Shown one piece after another: positions 16,158 to 24,876 of a DNA stretch of 64,000 nucleotides. Origin of the DNA: Streptomyces calvus. GTDB taxonomy: Bacteria; Actinomycetota; Actinomycetes; Streptomycetales; Streptomycetaceae. A program made the position numbers and the translations under genes. Where the stretch lies: assembly GCF_006782915.1 (NCBI RefSeq), contig NZ_VCNP01000049.1, forward strand, positions 1-64,000. The letters run 5' to 3'. The stretch's first letter is position 1, and every line of letters begins with the position of its first letter. The notes beneath the pieces were generated by a model that was not told where the DNA came from, made no database searches, and was given only the letters and a program-made list of their open reading frames with translations.

Positions 16158-17303
16158 TCAGGAGCCGAACGAGTGGACCGTCGTCGTCCGGTACGTCTCG
16201 CCGGGGCGCAGCACGGTCGACGGGAACGACGGCTGGTTCGGCGAGTCCGGGAAGTGCTGGGTCTCCAGGCACAGCCCGTCGCCCTGCCGGTAGACCCGGC
16301 CGCCGGTGCCGGTCAGGGTGCCGTCGAGGAAGTTGCCCGAGTAGAACTGCAGGCCCGGCTCGTTGGTGGCGATCCGCAGGGTGCGGCCGGAGGACGGGTC
16401 GCGCAGGGTGGCGACGTGCTCGGGCCGGTCGGTGATCCCCTTGTCGAGGACCCAGTTGTGGTCGAAGCCCTGCGCGGTGATCAACTGCGGGTGGGCGGCG
16501 CGGATGTCCCGGCCGATCGGCTTGGCCCGCCGGAAGTCGAACGGGGTGCCCGCCACCGGGGCGAGCTCACCGGTGGGGATCAGGCCCGCGTCGGTGGGTG
16601 TGTAGCGGGACGCGGCGATCGTCAGCTCGTGGTCCTCGATGCCGCCGCTGCCCTCGCCGGCCAGGTTCCAGTACACGTGGCTGGTGAGGTTGACGACGGT
16701 GGCCCGGTCGGTGGTGGCCTCGTAGTCGATCCGCCAGTCGCCGTCGCGGGTGAGCGTGTACGTCACCGTCGCGCGCAGCGTGCCCGGGTAGCCCATCTCG
16801 CCGTCGACGCTCGTGTGGTACATCCGCAGACCGACGTCCGGGCCCGCCGTGAACGGCTCGACGTCCCAGACCCGCTTGTCGAAGCCGCGGGCCCCGCCGT
16901 GCAGGCTGTTCTCGCCGTCGTTGACGGACAGCTGGTGGTCCGTGCCGTCGAGGGTGAAGCGGCCCTTGTCGATGCGGTTGCCGTACCGGCCGATCAGGGC
17001 GCCGAAGTACGGGCTGGACGCGACGTAGTCCGCCAGGTCGTCGAAGCCGAGGGAGACGTTGGCGTGACGGCCGCGGCGGTCGGGGACCTCCAGGGACTGG
17101 ACGATGCCGCCGTAGGACAGCACCCGCATCCGGGTCCCGCCGTTCTCCAGCGACCAGCTGTGGACCTTCGTGCCGTCCGCGAGCTTGCCGAACAGCGTCT
17201 TCACCGGCTTCCTGCCTCCCGTGGCGTGTGCCGTGCCGGCCACCGCGGCGGCGGTGACCCCGGCTGCTGCTCCTGCGATGACCGTGCGTCTGCTCAGTTC
17301 CAC
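16158..17303 (-). CDS. Exported aldose 1-epimerase (galactose mutarotase)
   Basis: Interconverts alpha and beta anomers of aldoses such as galactose. A twin-arginine signal is visible at the N-terminus (SRRTVIAG, hydrophobic stretch, AHA near residue 27), so it is predicted to be exported folded by Tat. GalM motifs are complete: SLHGGARGFDKRVWDV with a catalytic His, LTSHVYWNLAG with the second His, and CLETQHFPDSPNQP with the catalytic Glu. It lies downstream of the sugar ABC importer on the same strand, separated by a hairpin, fitting a role in preparing the right anomer outside the cell. A cytoplasmic paralogue is at 31838. Confidence 0.9.
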   Translation of the reverse strand: MELSRRTVIAGAAAGVTAAAVAGTAHATGGRKPVKTLFGKLADGTKVHSWSLENGGTRMRVLSYGGIVQSLEVPDRRGRHANVSLGFDDLADYVASSPYFGALIGRYGNRIDKGRFTLDGTDHQLSVNDGENSLHGGARGFDKRVWDVEPFTAGPDVGLRMYHTSVDGEMGYPGTLRATVTYTLTRDGDWRIDYEATTDRATVVNLTSHVYWNLAGEGSGGIEDHELTIAASRYTPTDAGLIPTGELAPVAGTPFDFRRAKPIGRDIRAAHPQLITAQGFDHNWVLDKGITDRPEHVATLRDPSSGRTLRIATNEPGLQFYSGNFLDGTLTGTGGRVYRQGDGLCLETQHFPDSPNQPSFPSTVLRPGETYRTTTVHSFGS

Positions 17304-17326
17304 GAAAACCGCTCCAACAAGGGGAG

Positions 17327-17350
17327 GGGCCCCGCCGTCCGGCGGGGCCC
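17327..17350 (-). terminator. Hairpin after the sugar permease gene
   Basis: Perfect 10-bp GC stem (GGGCCCCGCC pairing with GGCGGGGCCC) with a 4-nt loop, 8 nt beyond the stop of the permease gene and upstream of the exported epimerase start at 17303. No U-tract, as usual in Streptomyces. It may terminate or attenuate transcription from the importer operon into the epimerase gene. Confidence 0.7.
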
Positions 17351-17358
17351 GAGTCGAC

Positions 17359-18603
17359 TTACGAACCGACCTTGCGCTTGTTCCACACGTCGAACCCGAC
17401 CGCCGCCAGCAGCACCAGGCCCTTGATGACCTGCTGCCAGTCGGTGCCGATGCCGACGAGGTTCATGCCGTTGTTCAGCACGCCCAGGACCAGACCGCCG
17501 ATGATCGCGCCGAGGACGGTGCCGACACCGCCGCTCATCGACGCGCCGCCGATGAACGAGGCCGCGATCGCCTCCAGTTCGAAGTTGAGGCCGGCCTTGG
17601 GAGAGGCCGCGTTGAAGCGGGCGGCGAACACCAGACCCGCCAGGGCCGCGAGCATGCCCATGTTCAGGAAGACGAGGAAGGTGACCTTCTTGTCCCGCAC
17701 GCCCGACAGCTTCGCCGCGGGCAGGTTGCCGCCGATGGCGTAGATGTGGCGGCCGATGACGGCGTTGCGCATCACGTAGCCGAAGCCGACGAGCAGCGCG
17801 CCGAGGATCAGCAGCACGATCGGGGCGCCCTTGTAGCTGGCCAGCAGCAGCGTCACCACGAGGACGGCGGAGGCCAGCGCGACCAGCTTCAGCGCGAACA
17901 GCTTGGCGGGCAGGACGTCGAGGTCGAACTCCTTCTGCCGGCGGCGGTCGCGGACCTCCTGGAGGACCACCAGCGCGATCAGCGCGAAGCCGAGCAGCAG
18001 GGTGAGGTTGTGGTAGTTGGTCTCCGGGCCGACCTCGGGCATGAAGCCGTTGGCGACCTTCTGCAGGCCCTTCGGGAACGGGCCGAGGGTCTGGCCCTCC
18101 AGGAAGATCTCCGTCAGGCCGCGGAAGGTCAGCATGCCCGCGAGGGTCACGATGAACGACGGTATGCCGCCGTAGGCGATGAACCAGCCCTGGATCGCCC
18201 CCGCGAGGGCACCCACGGCCAGGCACAGCAGCACCGCGACCGGCCACGGTATGTCGTTCTTGACCATGAAGACGGCGGCCATGGAGCCGACGAACGCGGT
18301 CAGCGAGCCGACCGACAGGTCGATGTGGCCCGCGATGATGACCAGCATCATGCCGATCGCGAGGATCAGGATGTAGCTGTTCTGCAGCACCAGGTTGGAG
18401 ACGTTGCGCGGCAGCAGCAGGTCGCCGTCGGTCCACACCGCGAACAGCGCCACGATGAGGCCGAGCGCGATCAGCATGCCGTACTGCCGCATGTTGCGGC
18501 GCATGCCGTCCAGCATCAGCCGGAGCAGGCCGTCACCGCTGCCCGCCCCCTTCTTGCCCGGCGGCGCGGCGGCCGGGGTCGTGTCGGTGACTTCCGTGCT
18601 CAT
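17359..18603 (-). CDS. Sugar ABC transporter permease (GguB/XylH-like)
   Basis: Integral membrane permease of a CUT2-type monosaccharide importer, 414 aa, long like XylH and GguB. It has about ten to twelve hydrophobic segments and the branched-chain permease signature regions IIAGHIDLSVGSLTAFVG and IGGASMSGGVGTVLGAIIGG. The ATG overlaps the stop of the upstream ATPase gene (ATGA), so binding protein, ATPase and permease are in one operon in that order. Substrate is inferred from family and neighbours to be a pentose or hexose such as xylose, arabinose or galactose. Confidence 0.92.
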   Translation of the reverse strand: MSTEVTDTTPAAAPPGKKGAGSGDGLLRLMLDGMRRNMRQYGMLIALGLIVALFAVWTDGDLLLPRNVSNLVLQNSYILILAIGMMLVIIAGHIDLSVGSLTAFVGSMAAVFMVKNDIPWPVAVLLCLAVGALAGAIQGWFIAYGGIPSFIVTLAGMLTFRGLTEIFLEGQTLGPFPKGLQKVANGFMPEVGPETNYHNLTLLLGFALIALVVLQEVRDRRRQKEFDLDVLPAKLFALKLVALASAVLVVTLLLASYKGAPIVLLILGALLVGFGYVMRNAVIGRHIYAIGGNLPAAKLSGVRDKKVTFLVFLNMGMLAALAGLVFAARFNAASPKAGLNFELEAIAASFIGGASMSGGVGTVLGAIIGGLVLGVLNNGMNLVGIGTDWQQVIKGLVLLAAVGFDVWNKRKVGS

Positions 18604-20150
18604 CGGGATACCTCTTTGTCCTTCGTCATCTGACGCATCAGCGATTCCTGGGAGGCCTCGGCCCGCGAGAACTCACCCGTCAGCCGCCCCGCGGCCATCG
18701 TGTAGATGCGGTCGCACATGCCGAGCAGTTCGGGCAGCTCGGAGGAGATGAAGACGACCGCCTTGCCCTGGGCGGCCAGCTGGTCGATGACCGTGTAGAT
18801 CTCGTACTTGGCGCCGACGTCGATGCCGCGCGTCGGCTCGTCCAGGATCAGCACATCGGGACCGGCGAAGATCCACTTGCTGAGGACGACCTTCTGCTGG
18901 TTGCCGCCGGACAGCTTGCCCACCGGCTCGAAGACCGTCGGCGCCTTGATGTTCATGGACTTGCGGAAGCCCTCGGCGACCTGCCGCTCCTCGTGCTCGT
19001 CCACCACTCCGCGCCTGGCGACCTTCTTCAGTGCGCTGAGCGAGATGTTGCGGTTGATGGTGTCGATGAGGTTCAGCCCGTAGTGCTTGCGGTCCTCGGT
19101 GACGTACGCGATGCCGTGCGCGACCGCCTCCGGGACGGTTTTGGTGCGGATCTCGGTGCCGTCCTTGAGGACCGTGCCGCCCGCGTACCGGCCGTAGGTG
19201 CGGCCGAACAGGCTCATCGCGAGTTCGGTGCGGCCGGCGCCCATCAGGCCCGCGATGCCGACGATCTCGCCGCGCCGGACCTCCAGCGACACGTCGTCGA
19301 CGACCTTGCGCTGCTGGTCGATCGGGTGGTGCACGGTCCAGTTGCGGATCTCCAGGGCCGGTGCGACGCCCTCCTCCGGCCGGTGCGGGGTGCGCTCCGG
19401 GAAGCGGTGCTCCAGGTCGCGGCCGACCATGCCGGAGATGATGCGGTCCTCGCTGGTCTCCGGGGCCTTCACGTCGAGCGTCTCGATGGTCCGCCCGTCC
19501 CGCAGGATCGTCACCGAGTCGGCGACCCGGCGGATCTCGTTCAGCTTGTGGGAGATGATGATCGAGGTGATGCCCTGGTCCTTCAACTGGAGGATCAGGT
19601 CGAGGAGTTTGCCGCTGTCCTCGTCGTTGAGCGCCGCGGTCGGCTCGTCGAGGATGAGCAGCTTCACCTTCTTCGACAGCGCCTTGGCGATCTCCACCAG
19701 CTGCTGCTTGCCCACGCCGATGTCGGCGACGCGGGTCTCCGGGTGCTCGTCGAGGCCCACCCGGCGCAGCAGCTCGGCGGCGTGCCTGAGCGTCTCGTTC
19801 CAGTTGATGAACCCGCGCGTGGCGTGCTCGTTGCCGAGGAAGATGTTCTCCGCGATCGACAGGTACGGCACCAGGGCCAGCTCCTGGTGGATGATCACGA
19901 TGCCGTGCTCTTCGCTGGCCCGGATGTCCTTGAACCGGCAGACCTCCTCCTCGAAGAGGATGTCCCCGTCGTAGGTGCCGTGCGGGTGGACGCCGGAGAG
20001 GACCTTCATCAGGGTCGACTTGCCGGCGCCGTTCTCGCCGCAGATGGCGTGGACCTCGCCCCGCTGGACGGTCAGGGTGACGTCCGACAGCGCCTTGACG
20101 CCGGGAAAGGTCTTGACGATCGAGCGCATTTCCAGGACGGGTCCCGCCAT
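18600..20150 (-). CDS. Sugar ABC transporter ATPase with two ABC domains (GguA/XylG-like)
   Basis: Cytoplasmic ATPase with tandem ABC domains, 516 aa, the CUT2 (RbsA/XylG) arrangement. Domain 1 has Walker A GENGAGKS, signature IGVGKQQLVEIAKAL and Walker B LLILDEPTAAL. Domain 2 has a degenerate Walker A (AGLMGAGRTE), signature LSGGNQQKVVLSKW and Walker B VLILDEPTRGID; the degenerate second P-loop is normal for this class. The ATG at 20150 has AAGG 7 nt upstream; a TTG at 20165 is a weaker alternative. Expressed after the binding protein with a 32-nt gap. Confidence 0.93.
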   Translation of the reverse strand: MAGPVLEMRSIVKTFPGVKALSDVTLTVQRGEVHAICGENGAGKSTLMKVLSGVHPHGTYDGDILFEEEVCRFKDIRASEEHGIVIIHQELALVPYLSIAENIFLGNEHATRGFINWNETLRHAAELLRRVGLDEHPETRVADIGVGKQQLVEIAKALSKKVKLLILDEPTAALNDEDSGKLLDLILQLKDQGITSIIISHKLNEIRRVADSVTILRDGRTIETLDVKAPETSEDRIISGMVGRDLEHRFPERTPHRPEEGVAPALEIRNWTVHHPIDQQRKVVDDVSLEVRRGEIVGIAGLMGAGRTELAMSLFGRTYGRYAGGTVLKDGTEIRTKTVPEAVAHGIAYVTEDRKHYGLNLIDTINRNISLSALKKVARRGVVDEHEERQVAEGFRKSMNIKAPTVFEPVGKLSGGNQQKVVLSKWIFAGPDVLILDEPTRGIDVGAKYEIYTVIDQLAAQGKAVVFISSELPELLGMCDRIYTMAAGRLTGEFSRAEASQESLMRQMTKDKEVSR

Positions 20151-20182
20151 GGTCGTGCCTTCCAATCCGTGGGGGTCGGCGG

Positions 20183-21295
20183 TTACTTGAGGTCGCTTTC
20201 CTTGATGTAGCCGGAGTCGACCACGGTCTGCCGGTAGTTGGCCTTGTCCACGGCGACCGGCTCCAGCAGGTAGGCCGGGACGACCTTCGCGCCGTTGTCG
20301 TAGGTCTTCGTGTCGTTGACCTCGGGCTTCTTGTCGTTGAGCAGCGCGTCGACCATGTTGGAGGCGACCTTCGCGAGTTCGCGGGTGTCCTTGTAGACGG
20401 TCATCGCCTGCTCGTCGGCGATGATCGACTTCACCGAGGCGACCTCGGCGTCCTGGCCGGTGACGACCGGCAGCGGCTTGCTCTTGGAGCCGTAGTCGTC
20501 GGACTTCAGCGCGGAGAGGATGCCGATGGAGATGCCGTCGTAGGGGGAGAGGACCGCGTCGACGCGGGCGCTCTTGTAGGACGAGGTGAGGATGTCGTCC
20601 ATGCGCTTCTGCGCGGTGCCGCCGTCCCAGCGCAGGGTGGTGACCTGGTTGAGGGCGGTCTGCTTCGAGCGGACGACGAGCTGCTTCTTGTCGATGTACG
20701 GCTGCAGGACGTTCATGGCGCCCTGGAAGAAGTAGCGGGTGTTGTTGTCGTCGTTGGAGCCGGCGAACAGCTCGATGTTGAAGGGGCCCTTCTCGCTGCC
20801 GTCCTTCAGGCCGAGCTTCTCGACGATGTAGGTGCCCTGGAGCTCGCCCACCTTCTCGTTGTCGAAGGAGGCGTAGTAGTCGACGTTCTCCGTGCCGAGG
20901 ATGAGGCGGTCGTAGGAGATGACCGGGATGTCGGCGTCCTTGGCCTGCTGCAGGACGTTGTTCATCGACTTGTTGTCGATGGCCGCGACGATCAGCGCCT
21001 CGACGCCCTGCGTGATCAGGTTCTCGATCTGCGAGACCTGCTGGTCCGGGTCGTCCTCGCCGTAGACCAGCTTGGTCTTGTAGCCCTTGGACTCCAGGTC
21101 CTTCTTGACGTAGTTGCCGTCGGCGATCCAGCGCTCGGAGGACTTCGTCGGCATCGCGATGCCGATCGTGGCCCCGTCGGACCCGCCCTTGCCCTCCTCG
21201 CTGCCGCCCTCGCTGTTCTGGCCGCAGGCGGTCAGGGTGAGGGCGAGGGAGGCGGCTGTGGCCACGGCGGCGATGGCGGCTCTGCGATTACGCAT
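20183..21295 (-). CDS. Sugar-binding lipoprotein (ChvE/XylF-like)
   Basis: Extracellular substrate-binding protein of the importer, 370 aa. A basic N-terminus, hydrophobic stretch and lipobox LTAC mark a lipid-anchored protein. The mature part matches the periplasmic-binding protein type 1 family: IGIAMPTKSSERWIADG, QVSQIENLITQGVEALIVAA, and AVLSPYDGISIGILSAL, as in the ChvE multiple-sugar binding protein. The ATG at 21295 is preferred because AGGA lies 8 nt upstream; two in-frame ATGs sit just before. It is the first gene of the importer operon and a candidate operator lies 140 bp upstream. Confidence 0.92.
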   Translation of the reverse strand: MRNRRAAIAAVATAASLALTLTACGQNSEGGSEEGKGGSDGATIGIAMPTKSSERWIADGNYVKKDLESKGYKTKLVYGEDDPDQQVSQIENLITQGVEALIVAAIDNKSMNNVLQQAKDADIPVISYDRLILGTENVDYYASFDNEKVGELQGTYIVEKLGLKDGSEKGPFNIELFAGSNDDNNTRYFFQGAMNVLQPYIDKKQLVVRSKQTALNQVTTLRWDGGTAQKRMDDILTSSYKSARVDAVLSPYDGISIGILSALKSDDYGSKSKPLPVVTGQDAEVASVKSIIADEQAMTVYKDTRELAKVASNMVDALLNDKKPEVNDTKTYDNGAKVVPAYLLEPVAVDKANYRQTVVDSGYIKESDLK

Positions 21296-21433
21296 GATCA
21301 TCATCCTTGATGTGTGGGCAGGTCGGTCCGGTCGAGCGAGGACGCTTCCGGGAGGGAACCAGGAGAGACCGAGAGAGGTGTGTGCGATTGTGCGCGGCTG
21401 TGTCTACTTGTGTGAAGCTGAGTTTCCGGAACG

Positions 21434-22402
21434 TTATGACGAAATTTCGAACCGGCTCAGATCGCCCGGAAGCCGCGAACCGAGCGGTGCCATCTCGCCG
21501 TCCGCGCCGTGCCGGGCCAGCAGATCCAGGGCCAGCCGGCCGCGGCGCACGCGCTCCTTCGCGGTCGCCAGGGTCAGCTCCCGCATGTGGTGTCCGTACG
21601 GGTAGATCCCGGGCGCCTTGGCCAGGCCGAACTTCAGGTACAGCGGGGCGCCGCGCCGGATCAGCTCGGCGACCTCGTACATCCGCACATAGCCGCCGAG
21701 GTCGTCGGGGGCCTCGATGTACATGTCCATCGGGGTGGCCGAAACCCGTCGTATCTCGGTGAGGTGATCCAGTGTCAGGTCGCTGGGCACGTTGATGGAG
21801 TCCGCGCCGAGCCGCTCGTAGACCGCGTACGAGGCCGGGTTGACCGGCCCGACGAGTGCCGAGACCTTCAGCGTGGTGTCGGCGGGCAGGATGCCGGCCG
21901 CCCGTGCCCGGTGCAGCGTCCACAGCACGCCCTCGTCCGCGACGAGCAGGCACTTCACGCCCAGCTCCGTGGCGCGCACGGCGTCCTCGACGCAGCCGGC
22001 CACCGCGTCGTGGCCCCGCGCGCGCAGTCCGGCGCCGTGCGAGTCGGTACGGGTGGAGCCGCCGATGTCCCAGGTGCCGCGCGGGCCGGTGAACAGGCAG
22101 AGCTCGATGTCCCGTTCCGCGGTGGCCTCGACCATCTCGGTGATCTCGGCGTCGGTCAGCATCCAGACACCGCTGCCCTGGCTGATCCGGTGGACCGGCA
22201 CGTCGAGGCGGGAGGCCTCCTTCAGTACCACCGCCAGCGCCTCGGGACCCTCGCACGAGGGGATCTCGGTGCGCCAGCGGCCACCGCCGGGGAAGGTGTG
22301 CGGCGAGGCGTCGGCGGGGTCGAGGGCGGGTGCGCCCAGACCGAGGGCGGTGAGCGCCTGCTCACCGGGCCTGCGGGGCGCCGTGGCGGAAGCGTCGGTC
22401 AC
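21434..22402 (-). CDS. Conserved TIM-barrel protein, peptidase-U32-like
   Basis: Cytoplasmic protein of 322 aa in the sugar region. It begins at GTG 22402 with AAGGA 6 nt upstream. The sequence has alternating strand and helix segments typical of a TIM barrel: VPVHRISQGSGVWMLTDAEI, IELCLFTGPRGTWDIGG, GVKCLLVADEGVLWTLHRAR and LGADSINVPSDLTLDHLTEI. These resemble proteins annotated as U32 family peptidases in actinobacterial sugar clusters, but no catalytic assignment is possible and proteolysis need not be its role. A candidate operator overlaps its promoter at 22417-22432. Confidence 0.65.
   Translation of the reverse strand: MTDASATAPRRPGEQALTALGLGAPALDPADASPHTFPGGGRWRTEIPSCEGPEALAVVLKEASRLDVPVHRISQGSGVWMLTDAEITEMVEATAERDIELCLFTGPRGTWDIGGSTRTDSHGAGLRARGHDAVAGCVEDAVRATELGVKCLLVADEGVLWTLHRARAAGILPADTTLKVSALVGPVNPASYAVYERLGADSINVPSDLTLDHLTEIRRVSATPMDMYIEAPDDLGGYVRMYEVAELIRRGAPLYLKFGLAKAPGIYPYGHHMRELTLATAKERVRRGRLALDLLARHGADGEMAPLGSRLPGDLSRFEISS
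21437..21452 (-). promoter_or_regulatory. Candidate sugar-regulon operator C
   Basis: On the minus strand reads GTTCGAAATTTCGTCA, matching the shared GTTCGA-N4-TCG pattern. It lies in the last codons of the U32-like gene, about 140 bp upstream of the sugar-binding lipoprotein gene, so it could control the importer operon. Confidence 0.5.
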
Positions 22403-22416
22403 AAGGTGTCCTTAGT

Positions 22417-22432
22417 GTTCGAAATATCGGAC
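22417..22432. promoter_or_regulatory. Candidate sugar-regulon operator B
   Basis: GTTCGAAATATCGGAC, a near palindrome (GTTCGA-N4-TCGGAC), 15 bp upstream of the U32-like gene start. It is the best match to a motif found near each transcription unit of the sugar region. The regulator is not encoded in the window. Confidence 0.55.
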
Positions 22433-22498
22433 GAAGTTCGCGGCTCGGGGTGCGAGTCGGGCGGAGCGAGCAGTGCAGGCCGGTGTCCCGGGTGCACA

Positions 22499-22533
22499 CC
22501 GGTACGGGGGCCGTCAGGTCGCCCCCGTACCGG
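22499..22533. terminator. Strong hairpin between two sugar-region transcription units
   Basis: Perfect 13-bp stem (CCGGTACGGGGGC with its complement) and 9-nt loop. It lies downstream of the alcohol dehydrogenase stop and upstream of the U32-like gene, so it should end the dehydratase/dehydrogenase transcript. Confidence 0.8.
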
Positions 22534-22540
22534 CGTACGG

Positions 22541-22621
22541 CTGAAGGCTGTCGTCTGGATCATCCCGGGGTCGCAAGGCACCGCACCTCGCGGCCGGGCT
22601 GGTCCGAACGGCAGACGCTAG
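22541..22621. mobile_element. Short MITE-like inverted-repeat element, diverged
   Basis: An 81-bp segment whose ends are imperfect inverted repeats. The left end contains GGCTGTCGTCTGGATCATC and the right end GGTCCGAACGGCAGACGCTAG. The same ends occur in the larger element at 55251-55441. The right end overlaps the TAG stop of the alcohol dehydrogenase gene. No coding capacity. Confidence 0.6.
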
Positions 22622-23622
22622 GGCCGCAGCAGGACCTTGCCCACCTTCGGGTCGCCGGACCCCACCAGCTCGATGGCCTGCGGGAATTCGGCGAGCGGCA
22701 GTTCGTGGGTCACCAGCGGCAGCGGGTCGAGCAGTCCGGCGGCGAACATCCGCACCGTGTGCGCCCAGGCGTCCGGCGGCGCGCCGAAGACGGTGTGCAC
22801 CTCCAGCTGCCGTACGACCAGGTCCGTGGGGTCGAGGCCGTCGGCGCCCGGCGCCGGGATGCCGGTCAGCACCAGCCGCCCGCCGCGCCGCAGCAGCGAG
22901 GCCGCCGTGCGGGCCGCGTCGGCCGACCCGGCGGTCTCGATCACCACGTCGAAACCGCCCGGCAGGTCCTGGTCCTTGGTGCGGAAGCCGGTCGCGCCGA
23001 ACTGCCGGGACAGCGCCTCGCGGTCCCGCCGGGTGCCCACCACCAGCAGGTCGGCGGGGGAGCCGGCCCGCAGGAACTGCACGGCGAACATGCCCAGGGT
23101 GCCGGTGCCGACCACGGCCACCCGCTCACCGGGCACGGCGTTCGCCTTCAGCGCGGCGGCGGCGATGCAGGCGGCCGGCTCCAGCAGTGCGGCGGCACCG
23201 AGGTCGGCGTCGTCCGGGAGGACGTGCAGCAGACGCGCCGGAAGGGTCAGCGTGGCGGCCATCGCGCCCGGCTGCGTGAAGCCGGTCTCCTCGTAGCCGG
23301 CCGAGCACAGCGTCGTCTCACCGGCGTGGCAGCGGTCGCAGACCTGGCAGTTGCGGAAGCCCTCGCCGACCACCTTCCGGCCGACGAGCGACTCCGGCAC
23401 GCCCGCGCCCACCCGCTGCACGGTCCCGGACCACTCGTGGCCCGGCGTCAGCGGGTACCGCACGTACCCCTCGGGCCGGTTGCCCTGGTACACCTCGCGG
23501 TCGCTGCCGCAGATGCCGGACGCGTGCACCCGGATCAGGGCCTCGCCCGCGCCGGGCTCGCGCGGCTCGTGCGGCACGAGACGGTGCTCACCGGGGCCCT
23601 CGACGACGACGGCGGTGCTCAT
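22618..23622 (-). CDS. Zinc-dependent alcohol/sugar dehydrogenase (MDR family)
   Basis: Cytoplasmic NAD(P)-dependent dehydrogenase, 334 aa. The N-terminal catalytic domain has GICGSDREVYQG (catalytic-zinc Cys) and TPGHEWSG (zinc-ligand His and Glu), followed by the structural zinc lobe CQVCDRCHAGETTLC with four Cys. The Rossmann fold has VVGTGTLGMFAVQ (GxGxxG) near residue 165. The ATG at 23622 follows a GGGGAGG site; the upstream open part is not supported. It is 34 nt downstream of the dehydratase-like gene, so the two are probably an operon for sugar or sugar-acid oxidation. Confidence 0.87.
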   Translation of the reverse strand: MSTAVVVEGPGEHRLVPHEPREPGAGEALIRVHASGICGSDREVYQGNRPEGYVRYPLTPGHEWSGTVQRVGAGVPESLVGRKVVGEGFRNCQVCDRCHAGETTLCSAGYEETGFTQPGAMAATLTLPARLLHVLPDDADLGAAALLEPAACIAAAALKANAVPGERVAVVGTGTLGMFAVQFLRAGSPADLLVVGTRRDREALSRQFGATGFRTKDQDLPGGFDVVIETAGSADAARTAASLLRRGGRLVLTGIPAPGADGLDPTDLVVRQLEVHTVFGAPPDAWAHTVRMFAAGLLDPLPLVTHELPLAEFPQAIELVGSGDPKVGKVLLRP

Positions 23623-23656
23623 CGCGCCTCCCCGCGTCGCAGGCGACCGGCGGCGC

Positions 23657-24820
23657 TCACTTCGTGCCCTTGGGCTTGCGCTGCTCCCAGCCCTCGGCCC
23701 ACAGGTCGAACCGGGCCTGCTGCTGCGGGAACTCGGCCGCCGCATCGACGTCCAGCTCCACGCCGAGGCCGGGCGCGTCGGACAGGTGGAAGCAGCCGTC
23801 CTCCGGGTTCACCTGGGGCGCGCCCTTGACGACCTTCTTGATCTCCGCGTCCGCGAAGTCGTTGAAGTGCTCAAGGATCTTGAAGTTCGGGGAGGTGAAG
23901 CCGACCTGGAGCGAGGCGGCGGTCAGCACGGGGCCGCCGACGTTGTGCGGCGCGACCAGCATGTAGTGGGTCTCCGCGGTCGCGGCGAGCTTGCGCGTCT
24001 CCCAGATGCCGCCGATGTGACCGACGTCCGGCTGGAGGATGTCGACCGCCTGGTTCTCGAACAGCTCGCGGAACTCGATCCGGTCGTGGATGCGCTCACC
24101 GGTCGCCACCGGCATGTCGACCTTCGCGGCGACCTTCTCCAGCGCCTTGAGGTTCTCCGGCGGCACCGGCTCCTCCAGCCAGGCCGGCTTGAACGGCGCC
24201 AGCTCCTTGGCCAGGCGGACGGCGGTCGCCGGGGAGAAGCGGCCGTGCATCTCCAGCATCAGCTCCGCGTCGGGGCCGATCGCGTCGCGGACCGCCTCGA
24301 TCAGGGAGACGGCGTACAGGCTCTCCTGGTGGTCGAGTTCGAAGTGCCCGGTGCCGAAGGGGTCGATCTTCAGCGCCCGGTAGCCGCGCTCCATCACCGC
24401 CTGCGCGGCCTTGTGGTACGCCTCCGGGGTGCGCTCGGTGGTGTACCAGCCGTTGGCGTACGCCTTCACCTTGTCGGTCACCTTGCCGCCGAGCAGCTGC
24501 CAGACCGGCACGCCGAGCGCCTTGCCCTTGATGTCCCAGCAGGCCATCTCGACGACGGCGATACCGGACATCACGATCTCGCCGGCGCGCCCGTAGTCGC
24601 CGTACTTCATCCGGCGGACGAGGTCCTCGACAGCGAACGGGTCCGAGCCGAGAATGTGGTTGACCTCGGCCTCCTTCAGGTAACCCAGGAGTGCGTCGGT
24701 GTGTCCGAGCATCCGGGTCTCGCCGACTCCCGTGATCCCCTCGTCGGTGTGCACCTGGACGTACGTCAGGTTGCGCCACGGCGTCCCGACCACGTGTGTG
24801 CTGATTCCGGTGATGCGCAC
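23657..24820 (-). CDS. Enolase-superfamily dehydratase, D-galactonate dehydratase-like
   Basis: Cytoplasmic Mg-dependent dehydratase of the mandelate racemase/muconate lactonizing group, 387 aa. Visible metal and catalytic elements are ALKIDPFG, LMLEMHGRF, WLEEPVPPEN, PVATGERIH, DILQPDVGHIGG and VAPHNVGGP, the order expected for galactonate-type dehydratases. The GTG at 24820 is chosen because GAGGGG lies 8 nt upstream; an ATG at 24856 is in frame. The frame stays open for 345 codons upstream, but that stretch overlaps a divergent gene and is a GC artefact. Two candidate operators sit 57-91 bp upstream. D-galactonate is the likely but unproven substrate. Confidence 0.85.
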   Translation of the reverse strand: MRITGISTHVVGTPWRNLTYVQVHTDEGITGVGETRMLGHTDALLGYLKEAEVNHILGSDPFAVEDLVRRMKYGDYGRAGEIVMSGIAVVEMACWDIKGKALGVPVWQLLGGKVTDKVKAYANGWYTTERTPEAYHKAAQAVMERGYRALKIDPFGTGHFELDHQESLYAVSLIEAVRDAIGPDAELMLEMHGRFSPATAVRLAKELAPFKPAWLEEPVPPENLKALEKVAAKVDMPVATGERIHDRIEFRELFENQAVDILQPDVGHIGGIWETRKLAATAETHYMLVAPHNVGGPVLTAASLQVGFTSPNFKILEHFNDFADAEIKKVVKGAPQVNPEDGCFHLSDAPGLGVELDVDAAAEFPQQQARFDLWAEGWEQRKPKGTK

Positions 24821-24876
24821 GGCAGTTGCCCCTCGCTGCGGTAGTGGACCCTTCATCGGTGTCTGCAGTTCGACGC

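Noticed and set aside
15687..16272. Gly/Ser-rich proteins encoded by the 18/44-bp repeats
   Set aside because: Open frames arise from the repeat composition, the 44-bp period breaks frame, and no ribosome-binding site is present.
22499..22533. tRNA or small RNA gene
   Set aside because: The hairpin has no cloverleaf; it is a simple inverted repeat and best explained as a terminator. No tRNA was seen anywhere in the window.
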